DNA from: an uncultured Peptococcaceae bacterium
GTDB lineage: Bacteria > Bacillota > Peptococcia > Peptococcales > Peptococcaceae
NCBI GenBank assembly: GCA_934229395.1
Contig: CAKQDL010000049.1
Location: 1-13,674, forward strand
Reading direction: 5' to 3'
DNA: 13,674 nt
Shown piece after piece: positions 13,435-13,674 of the stretch. Position 1 is the first letter of the stretch. Each line of letters opens with the position of its first letter. The position numbers were made by a program, and so were the translations under genes. The notes beneath the pieces were generated by a model. The model was not told the DNA's origin, searched no databases, and saw only the letters and a program-made list of their open reading frames with translations.

Positions 13435-13674
13435 TTATGCTGCAAGTGCTTGTTGGTGCTTTTCGAATGGCGTTAATACACCTAGCTTGCGTTGCAAGCG
13501 TCTTGTGTTGTAATAAACGATATAGTCTTCAATCATCTTGACAAGGTTTGCTTTAGATGTGAATCGTTTGCCGTAATAGCGTTCTCGCTTGAGCATCCCC
13601 CAAAATCCTTCCATCGGTCCATTGTCAATGCATTTTCCTACACGTGACATGCTTTGTTTCATCTTTGCTTTTTC
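13435..13674 (-). CDS. IS3-family transposase (OrfB, C-terminal part, cut by the window edge)
   Basis: An open frame from the right edge to TAA at 13435-13437, 79 residues visible. It contains the end of an rve-type integrase domain: the DNGPMEGFWGMLKRE block, which carries the glutamate of the DDE catalytic triad, then an IEDYIVYYNTRR segment and the RKLGVLTPFE motif typical of IS150/IS3 OrfB. The frame continues without a start beyond the window, so the ATG at 13660-13662 is internal. Whether the element is intact cannot be judged. Confidence 0.92.
   Translation of the reverse strand, partial: EKAKMKQSMSRVGKCIDNGPMEGFWGMLKRERYYGKRFTSKANLVKMIEDYIVYYNTRRLQRKLGVLTPFEKHQQALAA

Larger units (their letters stand above)
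13357..13674 (-). mobile_element. IS3/IS150-type insertion sequence, one end and transposase 3' part
   Basis: The element runs off the right edge of the window. Its inner content is the C-terminus of an IS3-family transposase, read leftwards. The likely end is near 13357 (TGTGCTTCCC), an IS3-like TG terminus, although 13354 is also possible. The 13-bp AACAGTGAAATAA (13375-13387) recurs inverted at 43-55. A terminator hairpin (13403-13432) lies between the stop codon and the end. Confidence 0.7.

Overview
The window looks like chromosomal DNA of an anaerobic Bacillota (Firmicutes) bacterium, probably host-associated. The evidence is a small rubredoxin, a LytR-CpsA-Psr (LCP) and WecG/TagA/CpsF pair typical of Gram-positive wall-polymer synthesis, strong AGGAGG-type ribosome sites, and an IS3/IS150-type element. 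The species cannot be named from the sequence. No rRNA, tRNA or CRISPR array was seen.

Layout, left to right. At 15-71 is a compact palindrome that resembles two insertion-sequence ends placed back to back. From 245 to 2419 (+) a two-gene operon encodes an LCP-family ligase with a very long charged N-terminus and a WecG/TagA/CpsF glycosyltransferase. At 2608-4326 (+) is a Na+/phosphate cotransporter with a PhoU-like tail. It is preceded by three 11-bp-phased TTTACA/TTAACA/TTTACG hexamers that read as a PhoP box upstream of a promoter. From about 4375 to 7537 is an accessory island. Its core (4778-7384) lies between two 112-bp direct repeats with 2 mismatches, each carrying the same strong hairpin terminator. 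The island encodes, on the minus strand, a broken four-helix-bundle Avd-like gene, a secreted DUF6273-type protein with three SLH domains, and a 41-aa ORF.

The region 7594-10415 (-) is a trkA-trkH potassium-uptake operon. A LysR-type regulator (10508-11431, -) is divergent from a tandem pair of MgtC/SapB-family membrane proteins (11605-13042, +). A rubredoxin gene with its own promoter follows (13167-13325, +). The window ends inside an IS3-family insertion sequence whose transposase C-terminus is at 13435-13674 (-).

The most interesting part is the island. Its two larger genes look like the target (variable protein) and the accessory protein (Avd) of a diversity-generating retroelement (DGR). 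I find no reverse transcriptase and no template repeat in the window. The island therefore looks like an orphaned or decaying DGR cassette that entered between convergent host genes, with matching terminators insulating it on both sides. The link to DGRs rests on family resemblance recognised by eye and needs a profile search.
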